Assembly (NCBI GenBank): GCA_015686845.1
Contig: JADPRS010000004.1
Span: 1-64,000 of the forward strand
Direction: 5' to 3'
Length of the DNA: 64,000 nucleotides
From: Lutibacter sp. B2
GTDB lineage: Bacteria > Bacillota > Clostridia > Peptostreptococcales > Thermotaleaceae
Under the pieces are notes generated by a model. It was given only the letters and a program-made list of their open reading frames with translations, made no database searches and was not told the origin of the DNA. Below are positions 29,866 to 38,080 of this stretch, piece after piece; within the stretch, counting starts at the first letter, position 1; each line of letters begins with the position of its first letter. Position numbers and translations under genes: made by a program.

Positions 29866-30174
29866 ATGACGGCGTTAATAGTAGGTGGAGATAGATTGGG
29901 GAATATACCGCAGGTACTGGATGCTAAAGGGATCACGGATTACATACATTGGGTAGGACGCAAAAAAGGAACGAGGAATATGTCGATTCCTGGAAATATA
30001 GATATGGTGATTGTTTTATATGATTTTATTGAACATAATCTAGCAAAAATCATAAAAAGAGAATCTAAAAATATGGAAGTACCCTGTATTTTTTCAAAGA
30101 GAGGAACGAGTGATTTAACAATTCAATTAGATCGATGTAAACACTGTAAAAAGGAATGTTATAGTCGTACATAA
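29866..30174 (+). CDS. DUF2325 domain protein, Fur-regulated
   Basis: Small 102-residue cytosolic protein of the DUF2325 family, whose function is not known. It begins ALIVGGDRLGNIPQVL and ends with a CKHCKKEC cluster of three cysteines that could bind metal. AGAGGTG precedes ATG 29866. The promoter carries a Fur-like box and the next genes are feoA and feoB, so a role in iron homeostasis is likely but not shown. A terminator separates it from feoA. Confidence 0.85.
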   Translation: MTALIVGGDRLGNIPQVLDAKGITDYIHWVGRKKGTRNMSIPGNIDMVIVLYDFIEHNLAKIIKRESKNMEVPCIFSKRGTSDLTIQLDRCKHCKKECYSRT

Positions 30175-30188
30175 TATATCCAACTTTT

Positions 30189-30214
30189 AAATCTTCCTCA
30201 GGAAGATTTTTTCT
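30189..30214 (+). terminator. rho-independent terminator
   Basis: AAATCTTCC / GGAAGATTT stem, tight loop, then TTTTCTT after the DUF2325 gene. Confidence 0.78.
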
Positions 30215-30293
30215 TGAAAAAAAATTCTATGGAAAAAACAATAAAAAAGGGATTGTAAAATAAAAGAAAATGATTTACAATAGTAACTGTAAA

Positions 30294-30308
30294 TGATAAT
30301 CATATTCA
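30294..30308 (+). promoter_or_regulatory. Fur-like box of the feoA-feoA-feoB operon
   Basis: TGATAATCATATTCA matches the 7-1-7 Fur repeat at 13 of 15 positions. It lies about 50 bases before the first feoA start. Confidence 0.7.
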
Positions 30309-30354
30309 AAATGATTGAGGCATTATATATATAAATAGAGTGGGAGGGGTAGCA

Positions 30355-30579
30355 ATGCCATTATCCATGATAAGTAATGGACAGAGTGTACTTTTAACTG
30401 ATATTAATTGGGGACCTAAACTAAAGAAGAAATTACAGGATATGGGATTGACACCAGGCGTAGAGATGATCGTTATATCGAATGATACGAATGGGTCTTT
30501 TATTTTGAAGGTGAGAGATTCACGATTGGTATTAGGCTGTTCGGTTACACAACAGATTATGGTTCAATCAATAGTATAA
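30355..30579 (+). CDS. feoA: FeoA-like ferrous iron transport protein (first)
   Basis: A 74-residue SH3-like FeoA protein: MPLSMISNGQSVLL, then LKKKLQDMGLTPGVEM, the conserved LxDMGLxPG pattern, and VRDSRLVLGCSVTQQIMV. FeoA proteins are cytosolic partners of the FeoB iron pore. ATG 30355 has GGAGGGG upstream; an in-frame GTG at 30340 overlaps that site. It is the first gene of a feoA-feoA-feoB operon with a Fur-like box in front. Confidence 0.9.
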   Translation: MPLSMISNGQSVLLTDINWGPKLKKKLQDMGLTPGVEMIVISNDTNGSFILKVRDSRLVLGCSVTQQIMVQSIV

Positions 30580-30614
30580 AGAAAATAAAGAAAATAGGGA
30601 GGGACGGTTACAAA

Positions 30615-30836
30615 ATGAAAACATTAAAAGATTTAAAACCCAAAGAGAGTGGAAAAATTGCAGTAGTTAAAACTACAGGGCCTATAAAAAGAAGACTTAT
30701 GGATATGGGTGTTGTAAGAGGAACGGAAGTTTATGTAGAGAAGGTTGCGCCACTTGGAGATCCTATTGAGGTGAAAATTAAAGGGTATAATTTAACATTA
30801 AGAAAATCAGAAGCTGAAAAAATCATTATGGAATAA
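30615..30836 (+). CDS. feoA: FeoA-like ferrous iron transport protein (second)
   Basis: A 73-residue FeoA: KTLKDLKPKESGKIAVV, IKRRLMDMGVVRGTEVYVEKVAPLGDP, and the C-terminal IKGYNLTLRKSEAEKIIME. It is a more classical FeoA than the first. AGGGAGG precedes ATG 30615. Its last 19 codons reappear as a remnant before the second feoB. Confidence 0.92.
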   Translation: MKTLKDLKPKESGKIAVVKTTGPIKRRLMDMGVVRGTEVYVEKVAPLGDPIEVKIKGYNLTLRKSEAEKIIME

Positions 30837-30869
30837 TTTTCATTGAAAATAAATTAGGAGGGAAAAAAT

Positions 30870-32918
30870 ATGTCTAAAAGTATTACAATCGCTTTAGCGG
30901 GAAATCCCAATAGTGGAAAAACAACATTATTTAATGCTTTTACAGGTGCTAGGCACTCGGTAGGAAACTGGCCTGGTGTTACGGTAGAAAAAAAAGAAGG
31001 AAAGATTCAACATAATAATGCACAAATAAATATTGTAGACCTTCCAGGTACTTATAGTTTATCTCCCTATTCATTAGAAGAGGTAGTGGCTAGAAATTAT
31101 ATCGTTGATGAGTCTCCTGATGTGGTATTAAACATTGTAGATGCATCAAATATTGAAAGAAACTTATATTTATCAACACAATTAATGGAATTAGGAAAAC
31201 CTGTAGTCATTGCTTTGAATATGATGGATGTAGCGGAAAAAAGAGGACATAAGATAGACTGCAAGAAATTATCTGAATTATTAGGCGTACCAGTAGTGCC
31301 CATTGTAGCAGCGCAAAAAAAAGGGATACAGGATTTATTAAATACAATTGTAGATGTATCAAAAGGAAAAATAATCTGTAATCCAACGGATGTAGACTAT
31401 GGAAAAGAGATAGAAGCGAAAATAAAAGAAACAATAGAAGTTATTAAAGATAATATCTATGCTCATAAATTTAACCCAAGATGGTTAGCACTAAAGGTTT
31501 TAGAAGAGGATGAGGCCATTTTAAAAACAATTAAATTGAATTTAAGTAAGCTACAATCACATGAACAAATTGCTGCAACAAGTGAAATGTCATTAGACGA
31601 TGATTTTGAGTCTGTGATTGTAGATAGAAAGTACACACATATAGCAAAAATTATTTCAAAAGCTGTCAAAAAGCCAAAAGTATTTGGACTTACTACTTCA
31701 GATAAGATAGACAAAGTGCTTACAAATAAATGGTTAGGGCTACCCATATTTGCAGGACTTATGTATATCGCATTTTGGTTTACATTTAGTATAGGGAATA
31801 TATTCTTAGATCTAATAGATGGTTATTTTGGAGCACTTGGAGAATCTGTTGGGGCATCCCTTGAGGTAGCTGGTACAGCAGATTGGTTAAACTCATTAGT
31901 AGTGGATGGTATTATAGGTGGTGTTGGTGGAGTACTTACTTTCGTGCCAAACATTGCATTCTTATTCATTGCAATTGGAATTTTAGAAGACAGTGGATAT
32001 ATGGCGAGAGTTGCATTTATTATGGATCGAGCTATGAGAAAAGTAGGATTAAGCGGAAAAGCATTTATTCCAATGCTTGTAGGATTTGGTTGTTCTGTGC
32101 CCGCTATCATGGGAACCAGAACCCTTGAAGAAGAAAATGATCGATTAACTGCAATCTTAGTATCTCCATTTATGTCTTGTGGAGCAAGATTACCGATTTA
32201 TATCTTATTTGCAGGAGTATTCTTCCCGGGTAAAGAGAGTACAGTAGTATATTCATTATATATGTTAGGAATTGTGGTTGCAATTTTAGCGGCATTAACT
32301 TTTAAAAAGACTTTATTTAAGGGAGCAGCAGTACCATTTATAATGGAACTTCCGCCATATCGCATACCCACCATTAAAGGAACAGGTATTCATGTATGGG
32401 AAAGAGTAAAAGCGTATATATTAAAAGCAGGAACGGTTATATTCTCAGCTTGTTTAGTGATTTGGTTTATCTTAAACTTTAATCTATCAGGAATGGTAGA
32501 AATGCAAGATAGTATAGGAGCAGGTATCGGTAAAGTATTTGCGCCAATATTTGCACCATTGGGATTTGGTAATTGGCAAGCAGCATTATCTCTTATTACA
32601 GGATTATTAGCGAAAGAGGCCGTTGTAGGTAGTATGGCTGTGATCTATGGACTAGGAGAAGCAGTAGGAGAAGCAGCTGTGGACGGAGATGTAGTTGGTT
32701 TTATTTCTACATTAAAGACTGCTGGATTTACACAGCTTAGTGCATATGCATTTATGGTATTCACATTACTTTATACACCTTGTGTTGCTGTAATCGGTGT
32801 AGTAAAAAGAGAAACGAACTCTTGGAAGTGGACTGGTTTCTCCGTAGCTTATCAATTTGTTGTTGCTTGGGTAATTGCATTACTTGTATATCAAGTTGGT
32901 GGATTGTTAGGATTTTAA
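30870..32918 (+). CDS. feoB: ferrous iron transporter FeoB (first copy)
   Basis: Imports Fe(II) across the membrane. The N-terminal GTPase shows G1 GNPNSGKT (11-18), G3 DLPG (57-60) and G4 NMMD (117-120), followed by a GDI-like helical linker and a membrane region with two Gate domains (GYMARVAFIMDRAM and GFGCSVPAIMGTRTL). Length 682 is standard. AGGAGGG precedes ATG 30870. It is co-transcribed with two feoA genes and a Cys-rich membrane peptide. A second, closely matching copy lies downstream. Confidence 0.97.
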   Translation: MSKSITIALAGNPNSGKTTLFNAFTGARHSVGNWPGVTVEKKEGKIQHNNAQINIVDLPGTYSLSPYSLEEVVARNYIVDESPDVVLNIVDASNIERNLYLSTQLMELGKPVVIALNMMDVAEKRGHKIDCKKLSELLGVPVVPIVAAQKKGIQDLLNTIVDVSKGKIICNPTDVDYGKEIEAKIKETIEVIKDNIYAHKFNPRWLALKVLEEDEAILKTIKLNLSKLQSHEQIAATSEMSLDDDFESVIVDRKYTHIAKIISKAVKKPKVFGLTTSDKIDKVLTNKWLGLPIFAGLMYIAFWFTFSIGNIFLDLIDGYFGALGESVGASLEVAGTADWLNSLVVDGIIGGVGGVLTFVPNIAFLFIAIGILEDSGYMARVAFIMDRAMRKVGLSGKAFIPMLVGFGCSVPAIMGTRTLEEENDRLTAILVSPFMSCGARLPIYILFAGVFFPGKESTVVYSLYMLGIVVAILAALTFKKTLFKGAAVPFIMELPPYRIPTIKGTGIHVWERVKAYILKAGTVIFSACLVIWFILNFNLSGMVEMQDSIGAGIGKVFAPIFAPLGFGNWQAALSLITGLLAKEAVVGSMAVIYGLGEAVGEAAVDGDVVGFISTLKTAGFTQLSAYAFMVFTLLYTPCVAVIGVVKRETNSWKWTGFSVAYQFVVAWVIALLVYQVGGLLGF

Positions 32919-32931
32919 GGAGGGGATGCAA

Positions 32932-33084
32932 ATGGGTACTTTTCTTACTGTAATCATTGCAGTACCTATTATTGGATATGCCATTTACGCATTAGTAAAA
33001 TCTATAAAACAAGAGATAAAAGGTGGATGCTCAGGTTGCGCAGGTTGTGGCGTGAAAGATTGTTCTTCTCGTAAAGAAGATTGA
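32932..33084 (+). CDS. FeoB-associated Cys-rich membrane peptide (first copy)
   Basis: A 50-residue protein with one N-terminal membrane helix (FLTVIIAVPIIGYAIYALV), a basic linker and a cysteine cluster GGCSGCAGCGVKDCSS, with Cys at 33, 36, 39 and 44. Such peptides commonly follow feoB and may pass or sense iron; the exact role is unproven. AGGAGGGG precedes ATG 32932, which lies 13 bases after the feoB stop. Confidence 0.9.
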   Translation: MGTFLTVIIAVPIIGYAIYALVKSIKQEIKGGCSGCAGCGVKDCSSRKED

Positions 33085-33092
33085 ATAAAAAG

Positions 33093-33130
33093 AGTCCTTT
33101 GGTTATTTTTTAGACCGAAGGATTTTTTTA
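33093..33130 (+). terminator. rho-independent terminator of the first feo operon
   Basis: TCCTTTGGT / ACCGAAGGA stem followed by TTTTTTTATTT. Confidence 0.82.
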
Positions 33131-33238
33131 TTTAGAAGGGTTATAAAAGTATTTCCTAAGGAGAAAATTACCACTCTTGTACGACCCCAAAAAAACATTG
33201 CAAATTAAAAGTAAATGACTTACAATGTTAATAGTAAT

Positions 33239-33253
33239 TGATAATCACAATCA
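33239..33253 (+). promoter_or_regulatory. Fur-like box of the second feoB unit
   Basis: TGATAATCACAATCA matches the Fur 7-1-7 repeat at 13 of 15 positions. The surrounding sequence (about 33205-33270) resembles the leader of the first feo operon, so it is a duplicated promoter region. Confidence 0.65.
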
Positions 33254-33291
33254 AATATTCAGAATATAATATATAAACTTAGAGTAGAAGA

Positions 33292-33348
33292 AAAGGTTAT
33301 AATTTAACGTTAAGAAAGCAAAAAACTGAAAAAATAAATATGGAATAA
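33292..33348 (+). pseudogene. feoA: feoA 3' remnant before the second feoB
   Basis: Eighteen sense codons plus a stop read KGYNLTLRKQKTEKINME, matching the end of the second FeoA (KGYNLTLRKSEAEKIIME) in the same frame. There is no start or 5' part: the Fur-box leader is joined almost directly to this fragment. It is the scar of a duplication followed by deletion of both feoA genes. Confidence 0.85.
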
Positions 33349-33379
33349 TTTTCTTGAGAATAAAGTAGGAGGAAAAAAT

Positions 33380-35428
33380 ATGTCTAAAAGTATTACAATC
33401 GCTTTAGCGGGAAACCCTAATAGTGGAAAAACAACATTGTTTAATGCTTTTACAGGTGCTAGACACTCAGTGGGAAACTGGGCTGGTGTTACTGTAGAGA
33501 GAAAAGAAGGCAAAATTGAACATAATAATGAACAAATAAATATTGTAGACCTTCCAGGTACGTATAGTTTATCTCCCTATTCATTAGAAGAAGTGGTAGC
33601 TAGAAATTATATCGTTGATGAGTCTCCTGATGTTGTATTAAATATCGTAGATGCATCAAATATTGAGAGAAACTTATATTTATCAACACAATTAATAGAA
33701 CTAGGAAAACCTGTAGTCATTGCTTTGAATATGATGGATGTAGCGGAAAAAAAAGGACATAAGATAGATTGTAAGAAATTATCTGAATTATTGGGAGTGC
33801 CCGTAGTACCCGTTATAGCAGCGCAAAAGAAAGGAATACAGGAATTATTAAATACAATCCTAGAGGTAGCAAAAGGGAAAATAAGCTGTACGCCGAGTGA
33901 CGTAGACTATGGAAAAGAGATAGAAGTGAAAATAAAAGAAACAATTGAAGTTCTTAAAGATAATATCCATGCTCATAAATTTAACCTAAGATGGTTGGCA
34001 TTAAAGGTATTAGAAGAGGATGAGGTAATTTTAAAAACAATTAAAGTTGATTTAAGTAAGTTACAATTACAAGAGCAAATTGCCGTAACGAGTGAAATTG
34101 CATTAAAAGATGATCTTGGGTCTATGATTGTAAGTAGAAAATACACACATATAGCAAAAATCATTTCAAAAGCTATTAAAAAGCCAAAGGTAGCTGGGCT
34201 TAGTACTTCAGACAAGGTGGATAAAATTCTTATAAATAGATGGTTAGGACTACCGATCTTTGCCGCACTTATGTATATGGTATTTGGATTTACCTTTAAT
34301 ATAGGGAATATATTCTTAGATTTGATCGATGGTTCTTTTGCAGCCCTTGGAGAAATGGTTGGAGCATCCCTTGAGGCAGCTGGAACAGCAGAGTGGTTAA
34401 ATTCATTAATCGTAGATGGGATTATAAGTGGTATTGGTGGCGTACTTACTTTCGTACCTAACATTGCATTTTTATTCATTGCCCTTGGAATATTAGAAGA
34501 TAGTGGATATATGGCAAGGGTTGCATTTATCATGGATCGAGCAATGAGAAGAGTAGGATTAAGTGGAAAAGCATTTATTCCAATGCTTATGGGATTTGGT
34601 TGTTCTGTTCCAGCGGTTATGGGAACAAGAACACTTGAAGAAGAGAGTGATCGATTAACTACAATTTTAGTAACTCCATTTATGTCTTGTGGAGCAAGGT
34701 TACCGATCTATATCTTATTTGCAGGGGTATTTTTCCCTGGTAAAGAGGGTGTAGTAGTATACTCATTATACATGTTAGGAATTTTAGTTGCAGTGCTTGC
34801 TGCATTAACATTTAAAAAGACTTTATTTAAGGGAGAAGAAGTACCATTTATAATGGAACTTCCACCCTATCGCATGCCTACTATTAGAGGAACAGGACTT
34901 CATGTATGGGAAAAAGTAAAAGGATATATATTAAAAGCTGGAACGGTTATATTTGCAGCTTCACTAATAATATGGTTTCTTTTAGGATTTAATTTATCAG
35001 GGGTATCAGAAATGCCACAAAGCATAGGCGCGAGTATTGGTAAAGTATTTGCACCTATATTTACACCATTAGGATTTGGTAATTGGCAAGCGACATTAGC
35101 TCTTATTACAGGATTATTAGCGAAAGAGGCAGTTGTAAGTAGTATGGCGGTTATCTATGGATTAGGAGAAACAGTAGGATCAGCAGCTGTAGACGGAGAT
35201 GTAGTTGGTTTTATTTCTACATTAAAGACTTCTGGATTTACACAACTTAGTGCATATGCATTTATGGTATTTACATTACTTTATACACCTTGTATTGCTG
35301 TGGTTGCAGTAATCAAAAGAGAAACAAATTCTTGGAGATGGGCAGGTTTCTCGATGGTTTATCAATTTGTAGTTGCATGGGTAGTTGCATTACTTGTATA
35401 TCAAGTTGGAGGATTATTAGGATTTTAA
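33380..35428 (+). CDS. feoB: ferrous iron transporter FeoB (second copy)
   Basis: Paralogue of the first FeoB with identical length and the same GNPNSGKT, DLPG and NMMD GTPase motifs and both Gate regions (GYMARVAFIMDRAMR, GFGCSVPAVMGTRTL). Differences concentrate in the GDI linker (about residues 165-245) and scattered membrane positions, suggesting relaxed or diverging selection there. GTAGGAGG precedes ATG 33380. It has its own Fur-like box, no feoA, and a Cys-rich peptide after it. Confidence 0.96.
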   Translation: MSKSITIALAGNPNSGKTTLFNAFTGARHSVGNWAGVTVERKEGKIEHNNEQINIVDLPGTYSLSPYSLEEVVARNYIVDESPDVVLNIVDASNIERNLYLSTQLIELGKPVVIALNMMDVAEKKGHKIDCKKLSELLGVPVVPVIAAQKKGIQELLNTILEVAKGKISCTPSDVDYGKEIEVKIKETIEVLKDNIHAHKFNLRWLALKVLEEDEVILKTIKVDLSKLQLQEQIAVTSEIALKDDLGSMIVSRKYTHIAKIISKAIKKPKVAGLSTSDKVDKILINRWLGLPIFAALMYMVFGFTFNIGNIFLDLIDGSFAALGEMVGASLEAAGTAEWLNSLIVDGIISGIGGVLTFVPNIAFLFIALGILEDSGYMARVAFIMDRAMRRVGLSGKAFIPMLMGFGCSVPAVMGTRTLEEESDRLTTILVTPFMSCGARLPIYILFAGVFFPGKEGVVVYSLYMLGILVAVLAALTFKKTLFKGEEVPFIMELPPYRMPTIRGTGLHVWEKVKGYILKAGTVIFAASLIIWFLLGFNLSGVSEMPQSIGASIGKVFAPIFTPLGFGNWQATLALITGLLAKEAVVSSMAVIYGLGETVGSAAVDGDVVGFISTLKTSGFTQLSAYAFMVFTLLYTPCIAVVAVIKRETNSWRWAGFSMVYQFVVAWVVALLVYQVGGLLGF

Positions 35429-35440
35429 GGAGGTATGCAA

Positions 35441-35572
35441 ATGGGAACTTTTCTAACAATAATCATTGCAGTACCTATTATTAGATATGGCATTTATGCA
35501 TTAGTAAAATCTATAAAACAAGAGATAAAAGGCGGATGCTCCGGTTGCACAGGTTGTGGCGTGAAAGATTGA
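35441..35572 (+). CDS. FeoB-associated Cys-rich peptide (second copy), UGA at the last Cys position
   Basis: Matches the first copy over its whole length, with the same membrane helix and CSGCTGCGVKD. Codon 44, TGT (Cys) in the first copy, is TGA here (35570-35572), and the frame continues SSRKED to TAA at 35591-35593. Taken at face value the peptide ends seven codons early, losing its fourth cysteine. Because selenocysteine is probably used elsewhere in this window, readthrough is possible. The only nearby hairpin starts right at the UGA, and the next is the terminator, so no well-placed SECIS is seen. AGGAGG precedes ATG 35441. Confidence 0.8.
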   Translation: MGTFLTIIIAVPIIRYGIYALVKSIKQEIKGGCSGCTGCGVKD

Positions 35573-35602
35573 TCTTCTCGTAAAGAAGATTAAATACAAA
35601 GA

Positions 35603-35640
35603 GTCCTTTGGTTATTTGGACCAAAGGACCTTTTTATTTA
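35603..35640 (+). terminator. rho-independent terminator of the second feoB unit
   Basis: GTCCTTTGGT / ACCAAAGGAC 10-bp stem and a TTTTTATTT tail. Confidence 0.85.
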
Positions 35641-36052
35641 GAAATTTTTGCGTTCTTTTATGTTTTGGATTTTCAAATACTTCTTTTGATATTCCTTGTT
35701 CTATAATGTGGCCATTATCCATAAAGATGACTCTGTCTGAAACTTCTTTTGCAAACTCCATCTCGTGGGTTACAATAATCATTGTCATATGTTCTTTTGC
35801 TAAATTTCTTATAACAGAGAGTACTTCTCCAGCTAATTCTGGATCAAGAGCAGATGTGGGTTCATCAAATAATATGACCTGTGGATTAACGGCCATTGCC
35901 CTTGCAATAGCTACACGCTGCTGCTGTCCACCAGATAAAGTAGATGGATAGCTATTTTTTTTATCAATTAATCCAACTTTTAATAATAAATTTTCACCAA
36001 TTTTTTCTGAGTATTCTTTTTTCATATTCTTAACGATCATTATTTTTATCAT
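35612..36052 (-). pseudogene. amino-acid ABC transporter ATPase, C-terminal remnant
   Basis: Encodes only the second half of a GlnQ-type ATPase: signature [16 protein letters not shown], Walker [16 protein letters not shown]-loop and the switch VTHEMEFA. The Walker A half is missing, so it cannot bind ATP properly. Upstream it runs without a ribosome site into the remnant of a substrate-binding protein gene. The permease gene that should lie between is absent. One internal deletion explains this. Confidence 0.85.
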
Positions 36053-36529
36053 ATTCTTTTATAATTTGCTCATAGTTTGATCCTAAGCTTACCCAATCTT
36101 TTTTCCCTTTAAGTCGTCTAGGGTTTTAATTGTATCATTTCCTTGTTTTACAATTAATTGAGCGCCAGAGTATACGCATGGCGTTGGGAATAAATATTTT
36201 GCTTTTCTTTGATCTGTAAGTGTAATTTGATTGGATATGGTATCAATTTTACCAGTATCTAACATTCCAAATAATCCACTAAATTCTGCTGTAACAAATG
36301 TAACTTCAGAACCTATTCTATGCCCAATTTTATTCCATACATCTATTTCGAACCCATCCAACTTGCCTTCTTTATTTATAAATGTAAACGGATGGTATCC
36401 TCCAGATGTACCTACTTTAATAACATTATTTCCGACTTCATTTGTTGGATTTGAACTGCATCCTGTAATGAAAATTAATAGTCCTAAAATAATTGAAAAT
36501 ACCATTATAAATCTTTTTTTTTAAAACAT
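36030..36529 (-). pseudogene. amino-acid ABC substrate-binding lipoprotein, broken
   Basis: The N-terminal half of a family 3 solute-binding lipoprotein (lipobox ending ITGC, then GYHPFTFINKEGKLDGFEIDVW). AAGGAGG precedes an ATG at 36529 that hits a stop after two codons in an A/T homopolymer. The readable frame restarts at 36505. After LKGKKIG a second frameshift (a missing G) hides [18 protein letters not shown], which continues in another frame to about 36030. The C-terminal lobe is missing. Two frameshifts plus the truncation mark a dead gene. Confidence 0.85.
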
Positions 36530-36714
36530 TGTTTTCCTCCTTGTTAATCCGTAGTATTCATATCGGAGTTACTTAGATTGGTTTAACATGTAGTTAAGCA
36601 CTCGTCAATAAATTTTAGAATAAAAGGAAAATTCTTTTTATAGATGGTTGTGTTTCATTGGGGTGAGAGAAAAAATGATATAATATATTTATTTTATAGA
36701 AGGTGGCTATTGGA

Positions 36715-37377
36715 ATGCTTTATATGGATGAACCTTATGCAACGAAAATAATTGATCTGTTTCCTCATGATTGCATTGAGGAATGGATGAATAATGGAAA
36801 AGAGATTACTTTCAAAAAAGGGGAGTTAATTACTACAGCTGGAAAATTAACGAAGGATGTTTATCTGATAAAAAAAGGAGATGCCCATGTATTTCATATT
36901 CATGCAGATGGAAAGGAATGTGTGATTGGACTTTTATCTTCAGGAGATTTTATTGAGTTATTAGATATTTTTACAGAAAAAGAAAGTAACTTATTTACTA
37001 AGGCCTTGACAGAAGTTACAGTTGTTGCTATTTCTAAGGAGAAAGTAAGAAAAATTGTAGAGAAGACGTCATCTCTTGCCATGGCTCTGCTAGATCATTT
37101 TTCATACAGACTTCAAGAGATGGCTGAAATTTTGATGCATGTTGCTTATGGAAAAGTTGAAGAAAGATTAGTTTTTCTATTAAAAAAATTAGTTGATCCA
37201 TATAAAGAAGAGGATGGTTGGGGTCCTATTCCTGCTTATATTACGCATAAAGATATGGCAGGGATGGTTGCCTCAACGCGAGAAACTGTAACCGTATTAA
37301 TCAATAAACTTATTCAGGTTGGGGTAATTCGTCAGTATAAAAATAAGATTTGGATTCGGCTGAAAGAAAAAAAATAA
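36715..37377 (+). CDS. Crp/Fnr-family transcription regulator
   Basis: An N-terminal cyclic-nucleotide-binding fold (VYLIKKGDAHVFHIHADGKECVIGLLSSGDFIELLDIF) is joined by a long dimer helix to a winged helix with recognition region STRETVTVLINKL near residues 180-195. No FNR-type N-terminal cysteine cluster is present, so it is not an Fe-S oxygen sensor of that kind; heme or small-molecule sensing is open. ATG 36715 follows AGAAGGTGG. The gap to the next gene contains a TGTAA-N6-TTACA palindrome of Crp-family geometry, so the adjacent OsmC gene is a likely target. Confidence 0.88.
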   Translation: MLYMDEPYATKIIDLFPHDCIEEWMNNGKEITFKKGELITTAGKLTKDVYLIKKGDAHVFHIHADGKECVIGLLSSGDFIELLDIFTEKESNLFTKALTEVTVVAISKEKVRKIVEKTSSLAMALLDHFSYRLQEMAEILMHVAYGKVEERLVFLLKKLVDPYKEEDGWGPIPAYITHKDMAGMVASTRETVTVLINKLIQVGVIRQYKNKIWIRLKEKK

Positions 37378-37393
37378 AATTAAATATTTCGTA

Positions 37394-37411
37394 ATGTAAG
37401 CCTCCTTACAT
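37394..37411. promoter_or_regulatory. palindromic operator, Crp/Fnr-family geometry
   Basis: ATGTAAGCCTCCTTACAT is a perfect 7-bp inverted repeat with a 4-base centre. Its core TGTAA-N6-TTACA has the spacing of Crp-family sites. It lies between the regulator gene and osmC, upstream of a TATAAA-like -10 at about 37443. Confidence 0.65.
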
Positions 37412-37477
37412 ACAAGGGTAAAGGGTTTTGTTAATATCTAAGTATAAAATCATTTAAATGTATGGGAGGAAATAATT

Positions 37478-37969
37478 ATGAACAATATTTCATTTGATGT
37501 ACAACAACAAACGGTAAAGGCAATAAAGGAAAATCCTGAATTGGGCATGAAAAAGTGGGCTGCCCATATTCATTGGAAAGATGGCGTTCAGAATCAAGTG
37601 CTTATAAGAGATTTTGAACCTTTAATGATAGATGAACCGGAAGCTTTAGGTGGTTCTGATAAGGGACCCAGTCCTATCGAAACTTTAATAGGTGCAGCTG
37701 GAAGTTGTTTTGCCATTACATTTGAGGTGTTTGCAAGCCAAAATGGAATAAAATTAGAAAAAGTGGAAGTAGATATTGAAGCAGATTTAAATGCAGCAGT
37801 GTTTTTAGGATTAGAAGAAGGGGACGGTGGAATCTTAAATCCAATCATTAAATTAAAAGCGATTACTTCTGCTTCTGAAGAACAAGTAAAGAAAATTGCA
37901 AACCTTGCTTTGTCAAAGTCTCCTGTGTTAGTCAGTCTTAAAGCAAAATTAGAGCTAGTGATCCAATAG
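37478..37969 (+). CDS. OsmC/Ohr family protein
   Basis: A 163-residue OsmC-fold protein. The family's first redox cysteine is Cys77 in IGAAGSCF. The second, normally in a CPV-type motif near the C-terminus, is replaced: the text reads SKSPVLVSLK. A single-cysteine form is unlikely to act as an ordinary two-cysteine organic hydroperoxide reductase and may do thiol chemistry with a partner. GGGAGG precedes ATG 37478. It is flanked by a Crp-type regulator and a selenoprotein glutaredoxin, which suggests a redox-stress group. Confidence 0.85.
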   Translation: MNNISFDVQQQTVKAIKENPELGMKKWAAHIHWKDGVQNQVLIRDFEPLMIDEPEALGGSDKGPSPIETLIGAAGSCFAITFEVFASQNGIKLEKVEVDIEADLNAAVFLGLEEGDGGILNPIIKLKAITSASEEQVKKIANLALSKSPVLVSLKAKLELVIQ

Positions 37970-38080
37970 TTTTTAAATTAGCTAAGTATAATTACAGCCA
38001 TGACAAAAGGTAAATAAATCAGATCCTATTAGGGCATACTATGAAAATCAGAGATATTAATAGTATAAGGAGAGATGATT

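Noticed and set aside
35441-35593. Firm selenoprotein call for the second FeoB-associated peptide
   Set aside because: The hairpin near the UGA starts immediately after it and the next one is the terminator; neither is at SECIS distance. Kept only as a finding to test.
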